DNA from: Spirochaetaceae bacterium
GTDB lineage: Bacteria > Spirochaetota > Spirochaetia > DSM-27196 > SKKC01
Reading direction: 5' to 3'
Assembly: GCA_003554375.1 (NCBI GenBank)
Contig: PWGF01000232.1
Coordinates: forward strand, 1-10,531
Length of the DNA: 10,531 bases
Numbering within the stretch: position 1 is the first letter of the stretch; each line of letters opens with the position of its first letter. A program made the translations under genes and the position numbers. The notes beneath the pieces are model-generated. The model saw only the letters and a program-made list of their open reading frames with translations, did not search any database and was not told the DNA's origin. Below are positions 1-7,042 of this stretch, piece after piece.

Positions 1-576
1 ATGGAGCGGCTGGTCAGCATGCCGCTTGGGGACGATGGCCGCTCACTCCGAAGCCTCCTCGGAGCGGTGATCGTCCGACCACCGGCTGTATATGGGCCAC
101 GCGATCGCGACATCTATGCTGCGATACGAGGGGCCGGCGGGGGAATCTTGCCGGTCCCGGGCAGCCTCCGAAGGCCTTCGTTGAGCCTGGTCCACGTCTC
201 GGACCTGGTATCCGGAATGCAGATGGCGGCCGAGTCACGGGCGGCGCGGGGCGCCACCCTCTTTCTCGACGGACCAGCGCACTACTCTTGGCTGGGGGTT
301 CGCCGGGCTCTCCAGCGGGCGCTGAAGCGGCGCATCCTGGCGGTGTCGGTCCCGCGTGCCGTCCTTCCCGTTGCGGGGGCGCTCAGCGAGATCGGCGGGC
401 TCATCGGCGGAGACTATCCCGCTTTCAACATCGACAAAGCCAGGGAGATGTACCGCGCAGTCACCATGTGCTCCGATCGCCGTGCACGGGAGCTTGTGGG
501 GTATCGGGCGAACGTTCCACTGGCCGTCGGGATGGAGGAGACTGTCCGCTGGTACCGTGCCGCGGGTTGGTTGTAG
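1..576 (+). CDS. NAD-dependent epimerase/dehydratase family protein, N-terminus outside window (partial)
   Basis: This is the C-terminal part of an extended short-chain dehydrogenase/reductase, a family that binds NAD(P) and epimerises, dehydrates or oxidises sugar-nucleotides, sterols or related alcohols in the cytoplasm. The recognisable motif is AVIVRPPAVYGPRD at residues 22-35, the substrate-side motif that normally follows the catalytic YxxxK. It is followed by the family's LVHVSDLVSGMQMAAE segment (about residues 63-78) and a typical C-terminal helix ending in ETVRWYRAAGWL. The glycine-rich Rossmann motif and YxxxK are absent. Family members are usually 300-340 residues and only 191 are present, so the ATG at base 1 is probably an internal Met at the window edge rather than the true start. 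The stop is TAG at 574-576. Substrate cannot be assigned; 3-beta-HSD-like and nucleoside-sugar epimerases are both possible. The next gene starts 218 bases later, so an operon is unlikely. Confidence 0.85.
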   Translation: MERLVSMPLGDDGRSLRSLLGAVIVRPPAVYGPRDRDIYAAIRGAGGGILPVPGSLRRPSLSLVHVSDLVSGMQMAAESRAARGATLFLDGPAHYSWLGVRRALQRALKRRILAVSVPRAVLPVAGALSEIGGLIGGDYPAFNIDKAREMYRAVTMCSDRRARELVGYRANVPLAVGMEETVRWYRAAGWL

Positions 577-758
577 TATTGAGACTCGGCAGATAGGTGC
601 CGGCAAGACGACCGACCGAAGACCGGTGGAGGCGGAGCGCTCGGGGAAATCCGGGCGCAGCGGCGCAACGGGCGGCGGCGGAGGGCGCGGGCGAAGGAGA
701 ACGGGTCGAACGGAGCCGGCCGGCGGCTGATTGTGAAACGGATCCAAGGGCGCGTCAT

Positions 759-775
759 GCCCGTGCGGCACGGGC
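759..775 (+). other. Short perfect hairpin upstream of hydrolase gene
   Basis: GCCCGTG (759-765) and CACGGGC (769-775) form a perfect 7-bp inverted repeat around a 3-base CGG loop. It ends 19 bases before the ATG of the lipoprotein hydrolase. No T-run follows (CGCCTTCTC), so it is a weak candidate for an intrinsic terminator of the upstream epimerase gene. It could equally be a leader structure just upstream of the ribosome binding site. The rest of the 577-794 gap is GC-rich and holds no gene that I can support. Confidence 0.45.
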
Positions 776-794
776 CGCCTTCTCAGGGGGGAGC

Positions 795-3038
795 ATGTAC
801 ACGTTTCGAGGCATTGTGCTCGACAGGCAAGGAGGCACCATTCGAGCGCTACGGGTTACCGGCCGCGCATGCGCGCTCCTCGTTGTGGGAGCAATCGCCG
901 TCGCTTTCTCGGGATGCGCCGGGTTCGATACTCCGGATCGCCGGGCTGAGCTGTCCGGCTTTCAGCAAGCCGCCGCCGCTGCCGGAGAGCCGGACGCGCC
1001 GGTGGTGCGTGATGGTGAGGGGCGGCCGCTTTCCGACCCGTCGCGAGAAGGGCCATACCAGGTCGGAACGTTCCGCTATGGCAGCGAGCACAATCCGCGC
1101 CGGCCGGAGTATCGCGATGCCGCGGTCGAGAGCGAGCCATTCGATATCTCACCGTTCTTCGATGGCGTGAATGAGAGCTTCTGGGGATTCGATGCCTCCG
1201 AGGTCCCGGTGAACGGGATGGTGTGGCATCCGGAAGGCTCCGGTCCCTTTCCCGTCGTTCTGGTGGTGCACGGGAATCACAACCCCGGGGCGTTTTCGGA
1301 AGGGGGATACGACTACCTTGGTCGTCTTCTGGCTTCTCGTGGGAGCATCGTGGTGTCGGTGGATCAGAACTTCCTCAACGGACCGCACACCGGAGAGAAC
1401 GACGCGCGCGCGGTGTTGCTCTTGGAGCATGCGGCACGGATGGGGCGGCTGAACGGAGACGAGGGTTCGCCGCTTGCGGGTCGGGTCGACACGGATCGAA
1501 TCGTGCTCATGGGCCACTCGCGCGGTGGAGAGGCCGCCGCGGTGGCGGCCATACTCAACGAGAAGGACTACTACCCGGACGACGGCACGGTCGAGCTCGA
1601 TTACGATCTTCCAATCCGGGGGGTGGTGTCGATTGCCCCGGTAGAGGGGCAGTATCGTCCGGCGGAGCGAGAGCTTGCGATCCCGCCCGAGGTCGCCTTC
1701 CTTGTTCTGCACGGCTCTCAAGACGGGGACGTTTCACAGCACATGGGACTCCGCTTCTTCTCGCGAATGCAGGGCGCGCCCGAAACCGGCGAACGCGCGC
1801 CGCGCAACACCGTGTGGATCTACGGAGCCAATCACGCTCAATTCAATAGCCGGTGGGCCCGTGGACAGGATCCGCGCCCGAGCCCACCAGGCGCACTCCT
1901 CTCAGCGGAGGATCAGTTCCGTGCAGCCTCGGTCTTCATGTCCGCTTTCGTCGAGCTCGCATTCGCTCGGGAGCCGGCTTACGGCCGTCTGCTGGAGAAT
2001 CCGGCACTCGGGGCCGCTTGGCTCCCGGAGACGGAGTACCGGACGCAGTATCGCGGGCCCGGCGCCGTAATTCTCAACAGCTTCCAGGACGACGCCGATT
2101 TCCGTACGGCCGCGTTGCCTGGTTGGCGTAACGAGCTCACGGGTGCCTCCTTCTGGGCGGAGCTGCCCGCGCGGCTCGGGGACGAGGATTGGGGCGAGGA
2201 GCATTCCGAGTTCGCCCGGCAGAGCACGTACGGGCTCGTGTGGGAATGGGAAGCGGCCGCAGGCAACGGCAGGAACACCGAGCAGAGCAACGACGAACAC
2301 AACGAGCAACACAGCGAAGCGCACAATGAGGGGCCGCTCGCCCAGAATGAGAGGTCGCGTGCCCAAAATGAGGGGCCGCTCACTCAAAATGACGGCGCCG
2401 GGGGTGACGGCGCCGAAGGGCGGCGGGCCCCGGATGAGAGTAACGAGCGCGGCGACGGCGCCGAGAGGCCGACCGAAACGGCCGCTACCTCCGGCGGAAG
2501 CCGCTTGGTGGTGGAGTATACCGGGGAACAGACGGGCGTCGGGGAGTCGACGGGAGCGGAGGGCGGCGCGCGGCTCGTGGCCGATGCGCTCTCTATCGAT
2601 CTTGCGCTTCTGTCGTGGATACCGGCAGGCGGGGAGGCTACTCCGGACGGTGCGCAGAATCGTGACGGAGAAGCGGAGAGCCCCGAGGCATTCGACGCGG
2701 CGCTGCGCATCGAGACATCGGAGGGCGTCGCGGAGACCAGTTTGGCTGCGCATCGACGGATCACTGAAGTGCCCCGTGCAAGCATCCTGGGCGGAACCTA
2801 TCGTCACGATCTCCCGGAGACGATTTGGATCGACCTGGACGAGCTTTCGGGTGTCTCGGCGGGTCAGGACCTGCTGCGGGTGGAAATCGAGATGCCTGAC
2901 GAAAGCTCCGGACGCGTGCTCATTACCAGCATGCTGGTCTACGGGGAGCTTCGCGATCAGGTGGAGGGGCTTTCGGTCTCAACGGTGGAATCGGGATCAG
3001 CACGACCGGCAAACGCCGAATCGGGAGGGTCGGAATGA
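795..3038 (+). CDS. Lipoprotein alpha/beta hydrolase (chlorophyllase/esterase-like) with low-complexity linker and C-terminal domain
   Basis: Predicted 747-residue exported serine hydrolase. A basic N-terminus and hydrophobic stretch (about residues 26-39) end in AFSGC, so Cys41 is the likely lipid-modified residue; Phe at -3 is atypical but tolerated. The hydrolase core has an oxyanion-type VVHGNHNP segment, the nucleophile elbow GHSRGGEA (Ser242), an acid in HGSQDGDV (Asp310 or Asp312) and a histidine in GANHAQFN (His347), so the triad looks intact. About residues 491-569 are a hydrophilic low-complexity linker with 7-residue repeats. About 570-735 form a beta-rich C-terminal domain that I do not recognise. 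I chose ATG 795 because AGGGGGGAGC precedes it and the signal peptide follows directly. An upstream in-frame GTG at 597 would add 66 unlikely Arg/Ala-rich residues. The stop overlaps the next gene by 4 bases, suggesting co-translation. Substrate is unknown; an ester is most likely from the fold. Confidence 0.85.
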   Translation: MYTFRGIVLDRQGGTIRALRVTGRACALLVVGAIAVAFSGCAGFDTPDRRAELSGFQQAAAAAGEPDAPVVRDGEGRPLSDPSREGPYQVGTFRYGSEHNPRRPEYRDAAVESEPFDISPFFDGVNESFWGFDASEVPVNGMVWHPEGSGPFPVVLVVHGNHNPGAFSEGGYDYLGRLLASRGSIVVSVDQNFLNGPHTGENDARAVLLLEHAARMGRLNGDEGSPLAGRVDTDRIVLMGHSRGGEAAAVAAILNEKDYYPDDGTVELDYDLPIRGVVSIAPVEGQYRPAERELAIPPEVAFLVLHGSQDGDVSQHMGLRFFSRMQGAPETGERAPRNTVWIYGANHAQFNSRWARGQDPRPSPPGALLSAEDQFRAASVFMSAFVELAFAREPAYGRLLENPALGAAWLPETEYRTQYRGPGAVILNSFQDDADFRTAALPGWRNELTGASFWAELPARLGDEDWGEEHSEFARQSTYGLVWEWEAAAGNGRNTEQSNDEHNEQHSEAHNEGPLAQNERSRAQNEGPLTQNDGAGGDGAEGRRAPDESNERGDGAERPTETAATSGGSRLVVEYTGEQTGVGESTGAEGGARLVADALSIDLALLSWIPAGGEATPDGAQNRDGEAESPEAFDAALRIETSEGVAETSLAAHRRITEVPRASILGGTYRHDLPETIWIDLDELSGVSAGQDLLRVEIEMPDESSGRVLITSMLVYGELRDQVEGLSVSTVESGSARPANAESGGSE
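2325..2387 (+). repeat. Three in-frame 21-bp tandem repeats in hydrolase linker
   Basis: Three consecutive 21-bp units start at 2325, 2346 and 2367, each opening with AATGAG, and a partial fourth begins AATGAC at 2388. They encode NEGPLAQ, NERSRAQ and NEGPLTQ (residues 511-531). The unit is a multiple of three, so copy number can change without breaking the reading frame. Units 1 and 3 are closer to each other than either is to unit 2. Flanking residues (EQSNDEHNEQHSEAH before, GDGAEG and later GDGAER after) look like older, decayed repeats. Confidence 0.9.
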
Positions 3039-4309
3039 CGGGATACCATACGGGAGCCGAAACGAGACGCGACACGGGAGCCAAGGTAGGCGAGTATCCT
3101 GGACGCAACCGAGCAGGATACAACGGAGGCAGAGGCGGGACGCGCGGGGTGCTTCGGCTTCGGGTATGCGTAGTGGCGCTCGGGCTCTTTTTGCTCATTG
3201 TCGGAGCTGAGACGCTGGACGCGCGCGGATTCCCGAGCGTCGGCACCTTCCCGCTCTTCCTGCCCAGCGCCGACGGCGTGATGGCAGGCGCGGAATCGAG
3301 TGGGAACTACTATGCGCTTCTCTCGGACCGGGAACTGCGATCGTACGTAGCGGCTGGGGTTGCATTTCGGAGCGATCTCCCGTTCCAGGTGGCAAGCCCG
3401 GACGGGCAGCCGGAGGGGAATGCCGAGGACGTCTCGCATGGTGACGCGGAAACGCAGATCGCCGAGCCGCGCTATCGCGATCTCCTGATCAGAGGAGGGG
3501 TGGCGCAGACGCTTGCCGGGGACCGCCACTACCGCGCAACGGCGCTGGAGATGGAGACGGACGTAACGATACGCTACCGCAGACAGTCGGAGCGGGGAGA
3601 CATAGCGCGGTTCTTCGGAGCGGCTCCCGGAAGCGTGGACGAAGACACGGCGGTGGCGGGCTCGGACGGCGCACTCGAAGGACGGCCGTACGTAGGACTG
3701 CGGTTTTCCGCCGCCCGGGATCGCACGTTGTGGTCGACTGCGTTCGTCGATGCGCGTGCGGGCGTTTCCGGGTGGGGCGGCATGTTGGCGTACGACGCCG
3801 CCGTAGAGCCCGGCGCGTGGTTCTTTGCTCCGCTCGGCGACTTCGGGTTGCAGGCTCGGGCGCCGATCGCGGGGAAGTGGCTCTACAGCGCGGTGGATGC
3901 GGAGTGGCGGACTCTTCTGAGTGACCCTATTGGTCCGGCGCCGTACTGGAGCCGGCCGCGCCCGCGCTTGCTCCGTGGAGTTGTACCGGACGAGGGGGCT
4001 CGGGCGGCCGGGTCCGGCGTAGCGGGGCTGCGCTCGCGGTTTCTGGAGTGGGAGTACTACTTTCCGATGGCGCTGGAGCTGGGCGCATTCGCCGAAGCAG
4101 GTGTGTGGATGGAAGGCCCGGTTGAGGCGCCCCGGGACCACGCGATCGGCGCGGGGGCTGAGCTGGTCCTCCGTACCCGGCACGAGATGTGGGGAATGGA
4201 TGTCGCGCTTCGGGGAGGAGTGGCTGCGCCGGTGAACCCCGCCGGTGACCGGAAGCTCCGAGGTTTCCTGGCGGTGGACACTCCCGCGCCTTGGCCGGCG
4301 TACCGGTAG
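3035..4309 (+). CDS. Exported beta-strand-rich envelope protein, family unknown
   Basis: This 424-residue protein is of a family I do not recognise by name. The ATG overlaps the hydrolase stop (ATGA, 3035-3038) with GGGAGG about 8 bases upstream, the usual arrangement for translational coupling. A hydrophobic segment at about residues 45-58 (CVVALGLFLLIVGA) reads as a signal peptide, with possible cleavage near ETLDARG. An in-frame GTG at 3149 (residue 39), preceded by purine-rich sequence, would give a more standard signal peptide, so the true start is uncertain. The mature part is rich in alternating polar/hydrophobic strands. The stretch from about residue 334 onward (FLEWEYYFPMALELGAFAEA, then GAGAELVLRTRHEMWGMDVA) resembles the last strands of outer-membrane beta-barrels of the surface-antigen/Omp85 type. 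It ends in PAYR rather than the usual terminal Phe, so that resemblance is weak. Context suggests it works at the envelope together with the lipoprotein hydrolase. Confidence 0.7.
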   Translation: MTGYHTGAETRRDTGAKVGEYPGRNRAGYNGGRGGTRGVLRLRVCVVALGLFLLIVGAETLDARGFPSVGTFPLFLPSADGVMAGAESSGNYYALLSDRELRSYVAAGVAFRSDLPFQVASPDGQPEGNAEDVSHGDAETQIAEPRYRDLLIRGGVAQTLAGDRHYRATALEMETDVTIRYRRQSERGDIARFFGAAPGSVDEDTAVAGSDGALEGRPYVGLRFSAARDRTLWSTAFVDARAGVSGWGGMLAYDAAVEPGAWFFAPLGDFGLQARAPIAGKWLYSAVDAEWRTLLSDPIGPAPYWSRPRPRLLRGVVPDEGARAAGSGVAGLRSRFLEWEYYFPMALELGAFAEAGVWMEGPVEAPRDHAIGAGAELVLRTRHEMWGMDVALRGGVAAPVNPAGDRKLRGFLAVDTPAPWPAYR

Positions 4310-4314
4310 TGCAT

Positions 4315-4344
4315 TTGACCGGTTCCGTTCACGGCCACTATATT
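4315..4344 (+). promoter_or_regulatory. Sigma70-like promoter for the chemotaxis receptor
   Basis: TTGACC (4315-4320) and TATATT (4339-4344) are separated by 18 bp, five of six matches to consensus in each box. The -35 box begins 6 bases after the preceding stop codon. The predicted start point is near 4351, giving a leader of roughly 118 bases before the receptor ATG at 4469. I saw no competing promoter of this quality in the gap. Confidence 0.65.
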
Positions 4345-4378
4345 TCTGGCTGCTGTCGAGTTCCGTACTCACGGAGCC
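4322..4378 (+). promoter_or_regulatory. Two similar imperfect dyads flanking the receptor promoter -10 region
   Basis: GTTCCGT..TCACGG occurs twice. One copy is at 4322-4336 (GTTCCGTTCACGGCC), inside the promoter spacer. The other is at 4360-4378 (GTTCCGTACTCACGGAGCC), just after the predicted start point. Each is an inverted repeat of (T)CCGT and ACGG(A), with the left half-sites exactly 38 bp apart. The placement suits an operator pair for a regulator of the receptor, but no such regulator is visible here and the match could be chance. Confidence 0.35.
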
Positions 4379-4384
4379 CAGCCG

Positions 4385-4414
4385 CACGAGAATTGAAAAC
4401 ACGAGAATTAAAAA
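4385..4414 (+). repeat. Tandem 15-bp direct repeat in receptor leader
   Basis: CACGAGAATTGAAAA (4385-4399) is followed immediately by CACGAGAATTAAAAA (4400-4414), identical at 14 of 15 positions. The A/T-rich block stands out against GC-rich surroundings. It lies in the predicted untranslated leader between the start point and the ribosome binding site. It could be a protein-binding site or an unstructured RNA segment. Confidence 0.7.
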
Positions 4415-4424
4415 ACGGAGACAA

Positions 4425-4444
4425 GCGAAGCCGGTTCGGCTCGC
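4425..4444 (+). other. Leader hairpin just upstream of receptor ribosome binding site
   Basis: GCG-A-AGCCG, loop GTT, then CGGCT-CGC forms an 8-bp stem with one bulged A (4425-4444). It ends 10 bases before the Shine-Dalgarno GGAAGG (4455-4460), which is 8 bases from the ATG at 4469. There is no T-run, so it is not a terminator. It may shape access to the ribosome binding site or be incidental. Confidence 0.4.
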
Positions 4445-4468
4445 GCAGCTCTCCGGAAGGTTCGACTG

Positions 4469-6580
4469 ATGAAAAGAGTAAGCCTCAGCGTGAAAATGGT
4501 GCTGGTGATAGTTGTCGGCGTGATCGTCGTGGTGACGGGGCTGAGCGTGTTCGTTTGGGAGAGTCAACACCGGGTCATGAACGAGGTCATGGAGAGCCGG
4601 GTGGAAGCCGCCCAAGCGGCCGCTCACGGGTTATTCGAAGAGCAGTCCCGCCAGGCGCTTGCGGCTGCGGTCGCACTGGCGAATACGAGTGAGATCCGAG
4701 ACGTGGCGGAGCAGCAGGACCGAGATGAGGCGATCGAGCAGCTGATGCCGGCTTTCGATGCTCTGAAGGAGGAGATTGAGCTCTCGGTGCTCCACTTGCG
4801 CGCGCCCGCCGACACCTCTCTGGTCCGAGCCCAAGCGCTCGAGCGCTTCGGCGATCGGACCGACCGGCGCGCAATCCTCGACACGGCGGAGTCGGGTGAA
4901 GCCCGTACCGGTTTTCAGGAGGGCGCATACGGCCTCGGGATGCGGGGGTGGGCTCCGGTGTTTGCCGACGGTGAGGTAGTCGGTACGCTCGAGGCGAATA
5001 TAGCGTTCACCGACACGTTGCTCTACGACATACGGGGGGACGTAGGGGCGGAGCTGGTGTTGTACACGCCGGATCCGGAATCGGAACGGGGCTACTCGCG
5101 CGTTGCCGACAGCGCGCTCGTTCTTGTGGATCCGACCGCGGAAGAGTTCCGACGGGCCGAAGCGGAGGAGATGGGGATGCGCGTAGAGGATCAGACGGCA
5201 TACACGCTCTTTCCTCTCTTCGATTACGACGGCGAGCCGCTTGCGATGGTGGGGATCTTTACGAACGTCGAGTTCTATGAAGCACTCATCGCGGCTGCTA
5301 CCGGCCGGACCGTGGCCCTCGTGGCCGCGCTGGGCCTATTGCTGGTCGTCATCGTCTACTTGTTGTTGCGCCGGCTGGTGATCCGCCCGATCAACGCCGT
5401 TGCCGGTTACTTGAAGCAGATTGCAGAGGAGGGCGGAGACCTCACACGCCGGATCGACTACCGCTCCGGCGACGAGATCGGAGCGCTCGTGTACTGGTTC
5501 AACAGTTTTGCCGAGCGCATTCGCGGGCTGATTGTGGAAGTGAAGAACCAGGCCGGGGTGTTGTCGGGCGTAGGAACCGAGCTCGCCACCAACATGGAGC
5601 AGACCGCGTCGGCGGTGCACCAGATCGGCGCGAGCGTCCGGAGCGTCAGCGATCAGACGGAGAATCAGGCGGCCAGCGTCAATGAGACGAGCGCTACGAT
5701 GGAACAGATGGTCGGTTCGTTGGACTCGCTAAACGATCGAATCAGCCGGCAGGCTACGGACGTAAGCGAGTCATCGTCCTCCATAGAGGAGATGCTTGCA
5801 AGCATCAACTCGGTCACGCAAACCCTTGTGAAGAACAGTGAGAGCATCGATCAGCTGAGCAGCGCCGCGGAGGAAGGACGAGAGGAGCTGAGCTCGGTCA
5901 CCGACAAGGTGCAATCGGTGGCCAAAGAATCGGAAGGGCTGGTGGAGATCAGCAGTGTGATCCAGGATATCGCCGGCCAAACCGACCTTCTCTCGATGAA
6001 CGCCGCCATCGAAGCGGCGCACGCCGGAGAGGCCGGCAAGGGATTCGCCGTGGTAGCTGACGAGATTCGCCGGTTGGCCGAAACCTCCGGCGAGGAGGCA
6101 CGCAAAGCCTCGAGCGTACTTCAGAGTATCAAGGAGGCGCTCGACGAGGTGACGCACGCGACCGAGCACGTGCTCGCGAGGTTCGAGTCGATGGAGAGCG
6201 ATGTGAAGTCGGTGGCGGGCCAAGAGAGTTCGATTCGGAATGCGATGGAGGAGCAGAACTCCGGAAGCAAGCAGATCTTCGAAGCGGTGAAGGAGTTGAA
6301 CGACATCACTACGGAGGTACGCGACAGCGCAGAGGAGATGCGTACCGGCGGCAAGGAGATCCTGGAGGAAACCGGCAACCTCAGGCAGATGACCGAGGAG
6401 ATCCGAAGCGCCATGAACGAGATGGCCGGCGGAGCCGAACAGATCACGACGGCCGTGCAGACGGTGGACGAGCTGGGTAAGAGAAACCAGGAGTCGATCC
6501 GGAGCCTGCTCCGGGAGCTGGAGCAGTTCAAGACCGGTGACGGCGCGGCCGGGGCCGGTGAGGGGAACGCCGGAAGCTGA
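4469..6580 (+). CDS. Methyl-accepting chemotaxis protein with periplasmic Cache-type sensor and HAMP domain
   Basis: This 703-residue transmembrane chemoreceptor senses a periplasmic ligand and controls CheA through CheW. TM1 spans about residues 9-29 and the periplasmic sensor about 30-280. The segment GMRGWAPVFADGEVVGTLEA inside the sensor is typical of Cache-type (dCache_3-like) domains. TM2 is about 282-303 and HAMP about 301-352 (VIRPINAVAGYLKQ, then GDEIGALVYWFNSF). A long antiparallel coiled coil follows. Its conserved hairpin tip is intact at about 505-541 (MNAAIEAAHAGEAGKGFAVV, then ADEIRRLAETS). Several Glu/Gln/Ser-rich heptads around 380-440 and 590-680 are plausible CheR/CheB methylation sites. 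No NWETF-type CheR tether is present; the tail is Gly/Ala-rich. The start is supported by GGAAGG 8 bases upstream and the TM1 right after MKR. It has its own promoter and downstream hairpin, so it appears monocistronic. Ligand is unknown. Confidence 0.95.
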   Translation: MKRVSLSVKMVLVIVVGVIVVVTGLSVFVWESQHRVMNEVMESRVEAAQAAAHGLFEEQSRQALAAAVALANTSEIRDVAEQQDRDEAIEQLMPAFDALKEEIELSVLHLRAPADTSLVRAQALERFGDRTDRRAILDTAESGEARTGFQEGAYGLGMRGWAPVFADGEVVGTLEANIAFTDTLLYDIRGDVGAELVLYTPDPESERGYSRVADSALVLVDPTAEEFRRAEAEEMGMRVEDQTAYTLFPLFDYDGEPLAMVGIFTNVEFYEALIAAATGRTVALVAALGLLLVVIVYLLLRRLVIRPINAVAGYLKQIAEEGGDLTRRIDYRSGDEIGALVYWFNSFAERIRGLIVEVKNQAGVLSGVGTELATNMEQTASAVHQIGASVRSVSDQTENQAASVNETSATMEQMVGSLDSLNDRISRQATDVSESSSSIEEMLASINSVTQTLVKNSESIDQLSSAAEEGREELSSVTDKVQSVAKESEGLVEISSVIQDIAGQTDLLSMNAAIEAAHAGEAGKGFAVVADEIRRLAETSGEEARKASSVLQSIKEALDEVTHATEHVLARFESMESDVKSVAGQESSIRNAMEEQNSGSKQIFEAVKELNDITTEVRDSAEEMRTGGKEILEETGNLRQMTEEIRSAMNEMAGGAEQITTAVQTVDELGKRNQESIRSLLRELEQFKTGDGAAGAGEGNAGS

Positions 6581-6595
6581 CCGGGGAAGCAGAGG

Positions 6596-6649
6596 AAACG
6601 GAGTTGGACCAGTGCGGTTCACCGACGGCGGCGAGGTCCAGCTCCGTTT
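6596..6649 (+). terminator. Likely transcription terminator of the chemotaxis receptor gene
   Basis: AAACGGAGTTGGACC (6596-6610) pairs with GGTCCAGCTCCGTTT (6635-6649) over 15 positions, 14 Watson-Crick and one G-T. The 24-base loop has its own small CGG/CCG stem. It begins 16 bases after the receptor stop, and the 3' arm ends in TTT followed by GTCG. The U-tract is short, so termination may be weak or factor-assisted. The loop is longer than in typical terminators. Confidence 0.6.
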
Positions 6650-6697
6650 GTCGTGGCCGGGGAAGTCGGGAACGTTGAGAACTCGGTGGAGCCCAGT

Positions 6698-6747
6698 GCG
6701 TTCGCGTAGGCGAAGAGCCGTTCGAGCTCTTCGCGCAAGCGATACGC
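6698..6747. repeat. Long imperfect palindrome in spacer
   Basis: A perfect 8-bp core, CGAAGAGC (6711-6718) and GCTCTTCG (6726-6733), flanks a 7-base loop. It extends outward with a gapped match of GCGTTCGC (6698-6705) to the complement of GCGATACGC (6739-6747). No T-run follows on either strand. It could be a second terminator-like structure, a regulator site or a relic of a mobile repeat. I cannot tell which. Confidence 0.5.
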
Positions 6748-7042
6748 AGGGGCGCGAAGCGCGTCACGCCGCGTCGGGGGAGGGGGAGAGCCCGAAGGGC
6801 GGGCGAGGCGGAGGGGACCGCGGAGCGGACGGCGCGGCGGGACCGGAGGCGAGAGCCGGAGCCCGGAGTAGCGCGGTCCGCGCGGGCTGGGGGTGAGCGG
6901 CGTGCGCGGAGGCGTGGCAGGGAGCCCGCCTCTGCGTCCCCCGGAGAGGCAGGACGAGGGGGCGGACGGGGCGTGGCTCGGGAGTGAGCGTGCAAGGGAG
7001 CGGGCGACCGTGTTGGGGGGTGGGGTGAGCGTGCCCGGAGGA

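Noticed and set aside
597..794. GTG-initiated 66-residue extension of the hydrolase
   Set aside because: It would bury the lipoprotein signal peptide behind an Arg/Ala/Gly-rich stretch. ATG 795 has a purine-rich ribosome binding site and is followed directly by the signal peptide.
1902..2807. Long minus-strand open frame opposite the hydrolase gene
   Set aside because: It is a shadow of the plus-strand gene in GC-rich DNA. The product is Arg/Pro/Leu-rich with no recognisable motif.
2957..4627. 556-residue minus-strand open frame opposite the envelope protein and its 3' gap
   Set aside because: It spans the hydrolase 3' end, the whole envelope gene and the receptor promoter, and its Arg/His/Pro-rich product shows no domain. 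The plus-strand gene has coupling, a signal peptide and strand patterns instead.
5771..6622. Minus-strand open frame opposite the receptor signalling domain
   Set aside because: The plus strand encodes a highly conserved chemoreceptor tip here, and the antisense product has no independent support.
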